The notes beneath the pieces are model-generated. The model was given only the letters and a program-made list of their open reading frames with translations, was not told where the DNA came from and did not search any database. A stretch of 64,000 bases of DNA, from positions 1,116,001 to 1,180,000 of the forward strand of contig CP030887.1 in assembly GCA_006969905.1 (NCBI GenBank), in the 5' to 3' direction. Made by a program: the position numbers and the translations under genes. The stretch is from Balneolaceae bacterium. Its GTDB lineage: Bacteria > Bacteroidota > Rhodothermia > Balneolales > Balneolaceae. Below, piece by piece: positions 43,341 to 52,222 of the stretch (within the stretch, counting starts at the first letter, position 1; each line of letters begins with the position of its first letter).

Positions 43341-44267
43341 ATGAAGATTAGTAATGAGCTTAAAATAGGTATAACAGCCTTGGTGGCTATCGTGGTTGCT
43401 TTCATGGGATACCGTGTTATGAAAGACCTGCCCTTTTTTGATAATTCAAACGTGTTTTATACTTCATTTACCGATGCCACAGGGTTAGAGTCAGGCAGTG
43501 TTGTAAGTTATATAGGTGTAAAAGTAGGTACGGTTACTTCCAGGCAGCTATTAGGTGACACCGTCTTAGTATCAATGAATATTGACCGTGGTTTTGAAAT
43601 ACCAAAAGGATCAATTGTATACTTGAGATCACCCGCGGTATTGGGGGCAACTTATGTTGAAGTGATAAAATCTTCGAGCCCGGAACAATTAAAGGCGGGG
43701 GATTTTGTAAAAGGAGTTTATTACAAGGGTTTAATGGATTCTTTTGAAGGTAAAGAAGAAGAAATCTCGGGCCAGGTAACCTCTTCTATCTCTTCCATAG
43801 ACGAGCTATTGAAAAGCCTGAATAAAGCATTGAATGAAGAAGAACTGGGAAAAATCTCTGAAACACTTTCGAACGTCAATACCATGACCGCTGAATTAAA
43901 CAATTTGGTGATTCAAAAAAAGGATGAGTTGGGCGCTACTATTGATGGGGCAAAAAATACAATGTCTAATTTGGACAGCTTAACGACAGAGAATAAAGAA
44001 GAGCTTGCAGGTATAATTAAGAATATGGAATCGGCTTCCCGTAAACTTGATTCCTTAAGTACCGGATTAAATGAAACCACGCTTACGTTAAATGATATTC
44101 TAACCAAGATTAATAATGGGGAGGGTACATTCGGAAAAATGCTGGCAGACTCATCCTTATACAATAATTTGGATAGCTTGTCTTTTAACCTGAATGAGCT
44201 GGTTAAAAACATACAGGAAGACCCTAAAAAATACCTCAAACACATGCGCTTAATTGAGGTCTTTTAA
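43341..44267 (+). CDS. mlaD: MlaD/MCE-family lipid-binding protein
   Basis: A 308-residue inner-membrane protein. One N-terminal helix (ITALVAIVVAFMGYRVMKDL, about 9-28) anchors an MCE domain at about 35-115 (FYTSFTDATGLESGSVVSYI, GVKVGTVTSRQLLGDTVLVS, IPKGSIVYLRSPAVLGATYV). A long coiled-coil tail at about 145-285 with repeated NLDSL/TLNDI-type helices follows. MCE proteins bind phospholipids in the periplasm. The tail is longer than in E. coli MlaD and may reach toward the outer membrane. Last gene of the mla operon. Confidence 0.9.
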   Translation: MKISNELKIGITALVAIVVAFMGYRVMKDLPFFDNSNVFYTSFTDATGLESGSVVSYIGVKVGTVTSRQLLGDTVLVSMNIDRGFEIPKGSIVYLRSPAVLGATYVEVIKSSSPEQLKAGDFVKGVYYKGLMDSFEGKEEEISGQVTSSISSIDELLKSLNKALNEEELGKISETLSNVNTMTAELNNLVIQKKDELGATIDGAKNTMSNLDSLTTENKEELAGIIKNMESASRKLDSLSTGLNETTLTLNDILTKINNGEGTFGKMLADSSLYNNLDSLSFNLNELVKNIQEDPKKYLKHMRLIEVF

Positions 44268-44311
44268 CGAACAAAACCTGCCTAAGACTTTTAATTCCTT
44301 CCTTATTGCTG

Positions 44312-44319
44312 TATATTTG
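44312..44319 (+). promoter_or_regulatory. -7 promoter element before the PpiD-like gene
   Basis: TATATTTG matches the TAnnTTTG -7 element, 78 bases before ATG 44398. A CTTTT tract lies near the expected -33 place but no clear TTG. The 130-base gap after mlaD, with this element, supports a separate promoter. Confidence 0.5.
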
Positions 44320-44397
44320 CAAGCTATTTTAGAGATGCCAAATTCTGGCAAATTCGTGAAAATCAAAATTTAAGTACTGTTGTAGAGGATACCTGTT

Positions 44398-46173
44398 ATG
44401 GGTTTAATGGAAACGTTAAGAAATTCGACCAAATACGTTGTTATAATACTGATTGTAGCGTTTGGTCTTATATGGGTTTTGGCTGATGTGGACTTTTTTG
44501 GAGCGGTAACAGCAGGCCCGAATGCATTGGGTGTGGTAAATGGTGATAAAATTAGTGTTGAGGAATATCAAAACAGGATACAGTACTACACCAATTCGTA
44601 TACCCAGCAAACCGGTAATTCTATGACTCCGGAAGTATCTGCATTCTACGAAAACCAGGTTTGGGAAGAACTCGTAAATCAAAGGTTGATTCAACAGAAG
44701 ATGGATGAGTTAGGGATAACCGTTACTGACAATGAATTGCTGGATATGGTGTATGGTGATAACCCGGATCCTATTATTGTTCAAAACTTCCAGCGACAAG
44801 ACGGAACTATTGACCGCGCTTATATATCCCAGGTTTTAAGTGATGAGAGATTTTCACAGGATGCCATTTTCCTGGATATACAGCTTCGCCAGCAAAGGCG
44901 TCAGCAAAAGCTAACCAACTATCTTACAAGCGGCCTTCAGGTTACACAGAAAGAAGTGCAGGACGAATTCATGAAGCGCAATTCATTTGCAGAAGTGGAT
45001 TTTGTGCGATTTCCCTACAGCGAAATTCCAAATGATGAAATAGAAGTTAGCGATAGCGAGTTAAGAAGCTATTACAATGAAAATAAAGACGATTTTAAAC
45101 AGGAAGAAAGTTACCGTGCTAAATATGTAACATTCAGCAAATTGCCCACAGCCTCGGATTCAGCAGAGATTAAAAAAGAAGTAGAGGCTCTTATGGATGA
45201 TTTTGCCGTGGCCCAGAATGATTCGGTATTCCTGGTTCAGCAGCTATCCGCAACTCCTTACAATAGTGTTTTTGTCAAAAAAGATGAAGTACGTGAAGAT
45301 TACGTTCCGGTTCTGGATGTAAATGTTGGAGAGGTTACAGAACCAATTATTAGTGGTGGCCAGGTAAGTATCATTAAAAAGGTAGATGAGAACCGGACTG
45401 AGGTTAAGTTTGTGGTATTCTCAAGAATTATTGAGGCACTGCCTTCTACCATCAGGGATGCAGATGAAGCAGCACGGGATTTCCAGTTATTTGCAACAGA
45501 GGAAACCGATTTTGAGACTGAGGCTGAACGTGCGGGCCTTCAGATACAGGAAAGCTTTGCAACCAAAGGCAATCCTTTTATTTCAGGTCTGGGTAGCAGC
45601 CAGCAAGTATCTACTTTTTTAGAGTCAGCTAAAGTTGGGGAAGTTTCCGACGTAATTGAGTTAAGCAGCAATTTTGTGGTAGTAAAGCTTGAAACTAAAA
45701 CAGAGGAAGGTTTCCAGTCTCTTGATGAAGTAAGGCCTATTGTTGAAACCCAGGTAAAAATTCAGAAACGAAAAGATGCTACCCTCGAAAAAGTGAATAC
45801 CCTGCTAAGTGGGAACTCCGAACTTGAAGCTCTTGCTGCAGCTGATGGAAAAGAAGTGCAAAATGCAAGCAGTGTTGCAGCAAATGCTACCGTTATTTCA
45901 GGGGGAGGTCGGGCACCCGAAGTGGTAGGGGCAATTTTTGAAATGTCAGAGGGACAAACTTCCAATGCTTTAGCCGGGGCTTCAGCTGTGTATGTGGTTC
46001 GGGTTAACAGTAAACAAATGGCAGATCTTGCAACACTTGATGCCGCTACTGAGAATCAAATCCGCCAGGAATTAGAGCAGCAACTTGCCAACCGGTATAA
46101 CTCTGTATGGCTTGCACAGCTGAAAGAATCAGCAGATATTGAGGACAACAGAGACCGGTTATTGAGCAGATAG
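44398..46173 (+). CDS. membrane-anchored peptidylprolyl isomerase, PpiD/SurA-like
   Basis: A 591-residue periplasmic foldase. An N-terminal membrane anchor (STKYVVIILIVAFGLIWVLA, about 9-28) is followed by a SurA-N-type chaperone domain at about 45-190 (GDKISVEEYQNRIQYYTNSY, VWEELVNQRLIQQKMDELGI). Parvulin-like segments follow, one at about 355-450 (FVVVKLETKTEEGFQSLDEV). The single N-in anchor is the PpiD layout. It helps outer-membrane and exported proteins fold. Own promoter upstream and a strong terminator downstream. Confidence 0.88.
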   Translation: MGLMETLRNSTKYVVIILIVAFGLIWVLADVDFFGAVTAGPNALGVVNGDKISVEEYQNRIQYYTNSYTQQTGNSMTPEVSAFYENQVWEELVNQRLIQQKMDELGITVTDNELLDMVYGDNPDPIIVQNFQRQDGTIDRAYISQVLSDERFSQDAIFLDIQLRQQRRQQKLTNYLTSGLQVTQKEVQDEFMKRNSFAEVDFVRFPYSEIPNDEIEVSDSELRSYYNENKDDFKQEESYRAKYVTFSKLPTASDSAEIKKEVEALMDDFAVAQNDSVFLVQQLSATPYNSVFVKKDEVREDYVPVLDVNVGEVTEPIISGGQVSIIKKVDENRTEVKFVVFSRIIEALPSTIRDADEAARDFQLFATEETDFETEAERAGLQIQESFATKGNPFISGLGSSQQVSTFLESAKVGEVSDVIELSSNFVVVKLETKTEEGFQSLDEVRPIVETQVKIQKRKDATLEKVNTLLSGNSELEALAAADGKEVQNASSVAANATVISGGGRAPEVVGAIFEMSEGQTSNALAGASAVYVVRVNSKQMADLATLDAATENQIRQELEQQLANRYNSVWLAQLKESADIEDNRDRLLSR

Positions 46174-46200
46174 AACCACATTTTTAAAGAATTGATTTAA

Positions 46201-46228
46201 GGGCAGGAAATACTTCTTGCCCTTTTTT
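46201..46228 (+). terminator. intrinsic terminator after the PpiD-like gene
   Basis: A 9-bp stem (GGGCAGGAA at 46201-46209, TTCTTGCCC at 46214-46222, one G-U) with a 4-base loop is followed by six T. It is 27 bases after the stop and reads in its direction. Confidence 0.88.
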
Positions 46229-46252
46229 GTTTGCACAAGTCCTTATCTTAGA

Positions 46253-46440
46253 GCCTGAGCTTGAGACGAGAGTTAGCGAATACAGTTCCCGGGTAAACTT
46301 TCAAGTCATTCCCGTGCAGGCGGGAATCTGGATTTAGCTTTTAGCAAGGACTTTGCCCCTTGTACAATTCTAGATTCCGGCATTCGCTGCGGAATGACCT
46401 TTTTAGGTATATTGAGAATATTCTTATCTCGAACTCAGGC
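46253..46440. repeat. composite palindromic element (about 188 bases) upstream of ribD
   Basis: The outer ends are an imperfect inverted repeat, GCCTGAGCTTGAGA (46253-46266) and TCTCGAACTCAGGC (46427-46440), 12 of 14 matching. Inside, 46305-46398 is a member of the GTCAT...ATGAC repeat family. It holds hairpins ATTCCCG/CGGGAAT (46308-46327), CAAGG/CCTTG, and ATTCCG/CGGAAT (46374-46395). It fills the gap between the PpiD-like terminator and ribD. No coding capacity was seen. The outer repeat could mark a small non-autonomous element. Confidence 0.65.
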
Positions 46441-46454
46441 TTAGACATCACTGT

Positions 46455-47585
46455 ATGGCAAATCAAAACACACATATATTGGACGAAAAATGGATGAAAA
46501 AAGCACTAGAGCTGGCATCCAAAGGGAAAGGCTTGGTTTCCCCCAATCCTTTGGTAGGGTGTGTCATAGTTTCTGCAGATGGCCAGCTTATTGGGGAAGG
46601 GTATCATAAGAGATTCGGAGAAGCACATGCGGAAGTAAACGCAGTAAAAAGCGTAAAAAATAAATCGTCACTAATAAATGCTACAGTCTATGTTACTTTA
46701 GAACCGTGTTCACATTTTGGTAAAACTCCTCCCTGTGCCGATATGCTGGCAAAGCTTCCTGTTTCCCGTGTTGTGGTAGCTATGAAAGACCCAAATCCCA
46801 AAGTAAATGGAATGGGGCTTCTAAAACTTAAGAATGCAGGTATTTCTGTTACAACCGGCATCCTGCAAGCAGAAGCAGAAAAACTGAATGAGTTTTTTAT
46901 TCACACCCAAACGTATGGGCGTCCATTCATAACGCTGAAAATAGCTCAGACAGCAGATGGGTTTATTGCGGCCAGTGATGGAGAATCAAAATGGATCAGC
47001 AGCAAGCAATCCCGGAAACTGGTGCATACCTGGAGAAGTGAATATGATGCTGTTTTAGTTGGTAGAGCCACGGCAATGGCGGATAACCCAAGTTTAACTG
47101 TTCGTCATGTTTCAGGCCGGCAGCCGTTTCGGGTAGTAATTGACGGGCCTTACGAACTTCCAAGAGAGTTAAACCTTTTTTCAGATAAGCATGAAGATAA
47201 AACTATTATACTCACCTGGAATAAAAAAGCGTCTGAAAGTGATGCGGATCCTATGTTAAAAATGATGAAACAAAATTATTTTCGGGGGCAAATCATACAA
47301 ACCTCGAAATTTGAAGGACATGTCAATCTTCGGGAAGCATTCAGGTTGCTGGGTGAAAAAGGGATAAGCTCGGTACTGATAGAAGGAGGACAGCAGCTTT
47401 CCTCAGCCCTGTTGAAAGAGGGGTTGGTTGACAAACTTCAGCTATTTATAGCTCCAAAGCTATTAGGTTCGGGAACCCGCTCTGTTTTAAACCTGGACAT
47501 CAACAGGATGAAAGATATACTCGAACTTAGAGAGGTGTCATGGACACAGGTAGGCGATGATATGCTATTAACCGGATATATTTAA
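46455..47585 (+). CDS. ribD: bifunctional riboflavin biosynthesis deaminase/reductase RibD
   Basis: A 376-residue two-domain enzyme of riboflavin synthesis. The N-terminal deaminase (1-150) has the zinc motifs HAEVNAVKSV and LEPCSHFGKTPPCADML. The C-terminal reductase (150-376) has LKIAQTADGFIAASDGESKW, YDAVLVGRATAMADNPSLTV and VLIEGGQQLSSALL. It follows the composite repeat, with no FMN riboswitch seen in the short leader. RibE follows after 10 bases. Confidence 0.94.
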   Translation: MANQNTHILDEKWMKKALELASKGKGLVSPNPLVGCVIVSADGQLIGEGYHKRFGEAHAEVNAVKSVKNKSSLINATVYVTLEPCSHFGKTPPCADMLAKLPVSRVVVAMKDPNPKVNGMGLLKLKNAGISVTTGILQAEAEKLNEFFIHTQTYGRPFITLKIAQTADGFIAASDGESKWISSKQSRKLVHTWRSEYDAVLVGRATAMADNPSLTVRHVSGRQPFRVVIDGPYELPRELNLFSDKHEDKTIILTWNKKASESDADPMLKMMKQNYFRGQIIQTSKFEGHVNLREAFRLLGEKGISSVLIEGGQQLSSALLKEGLVDKLQLFIAPKLLGSGTRSVLNLDINRMKDILELREVSWTQVGDDMLLTGYI

Positions 47586-47595
47586 AAAGGAAAAT

Positions 47596-48201
47596 ATGTT
47601 TACAGGAATTATTCAGGAAGTGGGAACAGTAAAGAAAGCGGAAAGCCTGAACGAAGGAGGGATGCAATTTGAGGTTGAGTGTTCATTTGCCTCAACATGC
47701 CATTTGGATGAAAGTATTGCCATAAACGGAGCCTGCCACACGGTTACTGCGTTTACAGACAGAACGTTTACGGTTCAGAGTGTAGAAGAAACTCTACGTA
47801 AAACCACGATGGGAGCCCTTAATACCGGTTCAAAAATCAATCTTGAGCGATCTATGACTTTACAATCGGGCATTGAAGGGCATTTGGTACAAGGCCATGT
47901 TGATATTACAGGTACTATTACTTCGATTGAAAAAGAAAAAACAGGCTGGTTAATAGAGGTAGAGTTTCCATCAGAATTTGAAAATATGATTGTAGGGAGG
48001 GGAAGTATTACGATGGAGGGAATAAGCCTTACTATTGCAAGAGAGCATGGTAATAGTTTTGTGGTGGCAATAATCCCTTACACATGGGAGCATACCAACC
48101 TTAAAGAAAAAACCGTTGGCGACCAGGTAAACCTGGAGTTTGATGTAATAGGCAAATATGTAGTGAAATATCTAAGCTCGATTGGCAGGGATTCTCTCTA
48201 A
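47596..48201 (+). CDS. ribE: riboflavin synthase alpha subunit
   Basis: A 201-residue enzyme that dismutates two lumazine molecules into riboflavin. It opens MFTGIIQEVGTV, the family start, and has two lumazine-binding repeats (SIAINGACHTVTAFTDRTFT near 41, and GSITMEGISLTIAREHGNSF near 136). LEGH-type LQSGIEGHLVQGHVD lies between. The stop overlaps lptD's stop on the other strand by four bases. It is the second gene of the ribD-ribE pair. Confidence 0.94.
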   Translation: MFTGIIQEVGTVKKAESLNEGGMQFEVECSFASTCHLDESIAINGACHTVTAFTDRTFTVQSVEETLRKTTMGALNTGSKINLERSMTLQSGIEGHLVQGHVDITGTITSIEKEKTGWLIEVEFPSEFENMIVGRGSITMEGISLTIAREHGNSFVVAIIPYTWEHTNLKEKTVGDQVNLEFDVIGKYVVKYLSSIGRDSL

Positions 48202-50855
48202 AACCTTCTTCCTGTAGGCGAAGAATTTCTTTCCAGGTTTTTAAGAACAGGTAGTTTTTGGAACAAACTTTGAATCTGCGCGCTATTAAGAGTCAGGCTA
48301 AAAAAGTAATACTGGAAGTCGCCGAAAGGACGGATCTGAAAAGATAAGTCCCAACATTCCAAGTTTCGTGTAAGATTAAAGTCAGATGGGGTTATTTCTT
48401 TCTGAATAAAATCATAACCAATCTGGGTACTGAAATTCCATTTAGGAGTAAGCCTGAAAGTTATATTTTGGGCATTAAGAATAGCGTTTTTATTAGGATC
48501 AGCGTTGGGTCTCAGTGTCCAGCTATAACTGAAGTTTAAGGAAAACCTCCAGGGTGAGTCCAGGGGAGGAATGATCTCGTCATTAAAATAAGGGTCAATA
48601 GCCCTGAAAATAGACTGATCAAAAGGGTCATAATCCCTCCTGTAAACAGGAGTGTATACCTGCACACCATTAGAACCGCCTTTGAATGATGTGCTGGCAT
48701 TGGCCGTAAAGCGTTCAAGCCGGAAGGGTTTAAAGCCCTGATCGGATATTAGAAATTGATTTACCCTGATTCCGTTTTCATTCCTTTTATAAAAATCAAA
48801 ATCAGCAGATACCCTGAAATTGAATCCCGGAACAGCATTGGAAGAAAGATTTGTTCTAAGGGTAGCCAGCTTTAAACTATCAGCCGCAAAATTATATGAG
48901 CTGGAAAGATTCAGGTTGTCAATCAGCTTCAGGTTTCTTTCAGTTACTTCTCCCGTTGTATCCCTGGTTACAACCTTCGTTTCAAACTGGTTACCGATAC
49001 GAAATGTTAAAGAGCGGCTTTCTCCGCGTCCTGGCCCGCTAAAAACCTGGTCTTCAAAAATAGAATATACCTGTGTATTTCCATTAGTATCACTTTGAAC
49101 GGTTCGGTAGTATCCAAACTTTGGATCACTGAAATCCGGGCGATAGGAAAAACCGATTACCGGTTGAACGGTATGCCGAAAGCCTTCCATTCGTCCAATT
49201 TTTGCATTGCTAATGCCATAGAAGGTCGTGGACATGTTGAGCCCGGTGCTAAAATCTCTGGCAGCCGTAAACCCAAGTTCTTTGGATGATTCAACCCGGT
49301 TTGAATCCGCATTAAAAGTTCTTCTGGTGGTAGAAGGAAACCAATATTCATTTGCACTAATATTCCCTGAGACATTGATGAATGGAATGGAAAGCAGCTG
49401 GCTTATCTGGATGGCTGCAGTTTGCCGAAAACCATACTGGATATAATCATTATTACCGGTTGCTTCACGGTATTGATCGGGATCAAATAAAGCATCGATA
49501 AACCCGATTTCTGTTGAATCATCATCAATTGGGTTAAAGTCAAAAGATGAATTAAAGTTGTTATTGTATCGAATTGAAATACTCTCATACCATTTAGGTT
49601 TTGAACCCGCACTTGCTTTGAAAGGAGTTAATGCCTTTAAACTAAAAGAGGAGCTGGGGCCACTCAGCGAAGTAGTATTATTTGTGAAGTTTTGAGCGAG
49701 CTGAGAGTTAATGCTAAAGTTGAATAAGTTTTCAGGGTGGCGATATTTATAGGAAAGCTTGGAGTTTGAATTAGTTTGGGCCCGTTCATTTATATCATAA
49801 GAGTTCCGGGTTAAATAATCTGCTGTTCGTAAATTTATATTGGCACTAATGGATGAATAAGGTGAAAACTCCTGGCTGTGATTAAGGCCCAATGAGCGTT
49901 GTACTGTTGTTGTAAATCCGGGATCTGTTTTTTCCAGTCCTCTCTCCCTGGAATATCCGATCTGAACAGAACCGTTAAATAAGCCGGTTTTCCGGTATTG
50001 AATATTTGTCGTGGTAAAGAATGTACCCGATGTAAAAACATCACTGCTAAAAGTTCCGGTTATATAGTCATTGAAATATTGAAACCAACCCAAATTCTGA
50101 AGCCCGATTCCTCTTGTTGATTGTGCCTGGAAAGCATAAGTAGGTGTTAGTAATCCCGATCTGCGTTTCTCGAAATCTGCCGGAACATAACCAAAAGGAA
50201 ATACCAACGGATAAGGAATATCCAATATAAAAAGTCGGGCATTGGTGAAGAAGATTTCCTCCTCGTTAACCACCTTCATTTTTTTTGCCTTTATGTAGTA
50301 GTAAAGGTAATCAGGGGGGCAGGTTGAATAAATTCCGTCTTCAATAAAAACCTCATCCTGGCTTACATTCTTAATTTTTGAACCAATCAGGTATCCATCC
50401 GGTACTTGTATCCGTGCAGTCTCGAACTTTCCCTTTTGTGTAGTATAATTAAAAAGAATGCGGTTACTTCTGATCTCGTCTGATTCACGTTTTAGCACAG
50501 GATATGATAAGGTATCCTCTTCAGAAGCGGCGGTAGCCTCTATAGTTGTTTTAGCAATATCCATTTCAATTTCGCCGGCTGTTAACTCTCCGGCAGAATG
50601 CGAAACTTTAGCAGAGCCATAAAGGAAAGCCTTCCTGCCATTCCGAAAGTCTACAACCAAAGAATCGTTGGATTGAAACTCCACGGCATCTTTCACAGTG
50701 CTTTTTTTTGCCGGAGAAGCGGGAGCGGTTTGAATACCAGGCACGGCTGTAGTGTCTTCTTCCACTAGTTGCCCGGATACTGAAACAGATAAAAGCATAA
50801 ACATGCAAATACAAGTGTAGTATTTACCTATGTATGCAAATCTGCTATAATCCAT
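48198..50855 (-). CDS. lptD: LPS-assembly outer-membrane protein LptD-like
   Basis: An 885-residue outer-membrane protein. The signal peptide is weak (YYTCICMFMLLSVSVSGQ). An OstA/LptA-like jellyroll at about 55-190 (FRNGRKAFLYGSAKVSHSAG, YNYTTQKGKF-type strands, FIEDGIYSTCPPDYLYYYIK) precedes a large beta-barrel with the family phrase IPYPLVFPFGYVPADFEKRR then SGLLTPTYAF. It inserts lipopolysaccharide into the outer leaflet. It ends far from a typical aromatic beta-signal, as in other Bacteroidota LptD. It precedes no close gene downstream; ROK kinase gene lies upstream on the same strand, 10 bases away. Confidence 0.85.
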   Translation of the reverse strand: MDYSRFAYIGKYYTCICMFMLLSVSVSGQLVEEDTTAVPGIQTAPASPAKKSTVKDAVEFQSNDSLVVDFRNGRKAFLYGSAKVSHSAGELTAGEIEMDIAKTTIEATAASEEDTLSYPVLKRESDEIRSNRILFNYTTQKGKFETARIQVPDGYLIGSKIKNVSQDEVFIEDGIYSTCPPDYLYYYIKAKKMKVVNEEEIFFTNARLFILDIPYPLVFPFGYVPADFEKRRSGLLTPTYAFQAQSTRGIGLQNLGWFQYFNDYITGTFSSDVFTSGTFFTTTNIQYRKTGLFNGSVQIGYSRERGLEKTDPGFTTTVQRSLGLNHSQEFSPYSSISANINLRTADYLTRNSYDINERAQTNSNSKLSYKYRHPENLFNFSINSQLAQNFTNNTTSLSGPSSSFSLKALTPFKASAGSKPKWYESISIRYNNNFNSSFDFNPIDDDSTEIGFIDALFDPDQYREATGNNDYIQYGFRQTAAIQISQLLSIPFINVSGNISANEYWFPSTTRRTFNADSNRVESSKELGFTAARDFSTGLNMSTTFYGISNAKIGRMEGFRHTVQPVIGFSYRPDFSDPKFGYYRTVQSDTNGNTQVYSIFEDQVFSGPGRGESRSLTFRIGNQFETKVVTRDTTGEVTERNLKLIDNLNLSSSYNFAADSLKLATLRTNLSSNAVPGFNFRVSADFDFYKRNENGIRVNQFLISDQGFKPFRLERFTANASTSFKGGSNGVQVYTPVYRRDYDPFDQSIFRAIDPYFNDEIIPPLDSPWRFSLNFSYSWTLRPNADPNKNAILNAQNITFRLTPKWNFSTQIGYDFIQKEITPSDFNLTRNLECWDLSFQIRPFGDFQYYFFSLTLNSAQIQSLFQKLPVLKNLERNSSPTGRRF

Positions 50856-50865
50856 AAATTAAGTT

Positions 50866-51810
50866 TTAAGCAAAAGAGTCGAAGGCCAGGCCTGCTGCAC
50901 CTAACAAAGCGCTGTCATTGCCAAGGTCTTCATAAACCAATTCCAGGCCTTCCTGGAACGGAGCCATCATATGCTTCTTAATAATCTGTCGGGCTGGTTC
51001 AAAGAGCCAATCTCCCGCACGAGAAACGCCCCCGCTAAGTACATATTTCCTGATGTCCATCATATGAGTATAGTTAATGATGGCATATCCAAGGCGTTCG
51101 CCACTTTTCCTGAGTATTTCTATGGCAAGCTCATTGCCTTCTTCTGCAGCGTTTGTCAGGTCTATCGGTTCCAGCTTTTCAAAAGACTTTGAAAATTTTT
51201 TATAGAGGGGATTTTCAGGATTTTGCAGAATCATATCAGAAGCGAATCTGCTTAAAAATCGTTGCCCTAAGTATGCCTCAACAGTTCCCCGGGTAACACT
51301 GTTTGAAAGAGGGCCGTGATAGTCAAGAATAACATGCCCTAACTCACCTGCCATGCCTGTGCTACCTTTAAAAATCTGCCTGTTTATAATGATGCCTCCG
51401 CCCACTCCTGTTCCAAGAGCAATCAAAATAAAATCATTGAAATTTCTTCCCACACCAAAATGTAAAGACCCAATGGCGGCTATATTGGCATCATTTTCAA
51501 TCCGGCATTTCAAATTAGTCCGCTTAGTGATTTCTTCGGCAGCATTAACCACCACCCATCCCGGTAAATTAGGGGGGCTTTTTACCGTGGTTTGATCAAG
51601 GCTCACCATTCCGGGCAGCCCCATACCTACACCAATTGTTTCAAAACGCTGGGACAGCGAGTTGATGGTGTTTCCGAGCCTATCCAGTAAATGATCCTTT
51701 CCTAAATCAGCGTGTGTGGGTATTGAAAGCTTCTCAAGTATTCCCTTTTTTTTATCAACGACAGCGGCTTTTATATTGGTGCCACCTAAATCTACAGCAA
51801 TTGCTTTCAT
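50866..51810 (-). CDS. ROK-family sugar kinase, glucokinase-like
   Basis: A 314-residue cytosolic kinase. ATP-site blocks are AIAVDLGGTNIKAAVVDKKK and LIALGTGVGGGIIINRQIFK; the catalytic Asp sits in CRIENDANIAAIGSLHFGVG. The conserved ROK zinc motif (CxCGxxGC) after GHV is absent: the region reads GELGHVILDYHGPLSNSVTR. Phosphorylation of glucose or another hexose is likely by family, but the missing zinc site leaves substrate open. It lies 10 bases upstream of lptD. Confidence 0.8.
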   Translation of the reverse strand: MKAIAVDLGGTNIKAAVVDKKKGILEKLSIPTHADLGKDHLLDRLGNTINSLSQRFETIGVGMGLPGMVSLDQTTVKSPPNLPGWVVVNAAEEITKRTNLKCRIENDANIAAIGSLHFGVGRNFNDFILIALGTGVGGGIIINRQIFKGSTGMAGELGHVILDYHGPLSNSVTRGTVEAYLGQRFLSRFASDMILQNPENPLYKKFSKSFEKLEPIDLTNAAEEGNELAIEILRKSGERLGYAIINYTHMMDIRKYVLSGGVSRAGDWLFEPARQIIKKHMMAPFQEGLELVYEDLGNDSALLGAAGLAFDSFA

Positions 51811-51838
51811 CAGAGCGAATATAAAAATTCAATATTGG

Positions 51839-52144
51839 TTAGTTTTCGCGACGGATTTTATATACCGTTTCTCCCGGTTTTCTCATGCCATACTCTTCCC
51901 GCGCTATTTTTTCTAACAAGGCGGTATCTTCTTTTAAGCTTTCGATCTTTTTGATCAGTTCTTTACTGTCTTTGTTCAGTTGCTCAGTACGGGCTTTAAG
52001 GTCTTCTTTTTTACTGCTTAATTCCCACCTTGTTGTAAGACTATAGCTGTCAACAAAGCTAAACCAAACAATCACAAAGGCAGACAGAAAACCAATCAAA
52101 ACAGATTTTTTCCACCTAATTGGATTCAGGAAATCAAAATTCAT
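51839..52144 (-). CDS. FtsB/DivIC-like septum formation initiator
   Basis: A 101-residue protein with one N-terminal transmembrane helix (SVLIGFLSAFVIVWFSFVDS, about 15-34), then a coiled coil (SSKKEDLKARTEQLNKDSKE). The tail LLEKIAREEYGMRKPGETVY is the family's signature end. FtsB/DivIC proteins join the divisome through FtsL and FtsQ/DivIB. It precedes the ROK kinase by 28 bases on the same strand. Confidence 0.88.
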   Translation of the reverse strand: MNFDFLNPIRWKKSVLIGFLSAFVIVWFSFVDSYSLTTRWELSSKKEDLKARTEQLNKDSKELIKKIESLKEDTALLEKIAREEYGMRKPGETVYKIRREN

Positions 52145-52222
52145 ATTAGCCGTGAGTGTATATTTTTCTTTGTAGTATTTGAAAATACATTAATTTGGGT
52201 ACTAATAACAATCTGAGAGTTA

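Noticed and set aside
46399-46454. FMN riboswitch before ribD
   Set aside because: The ~57-base gap between the repeat and ribD is too short and lacks the conserved RFN helices.
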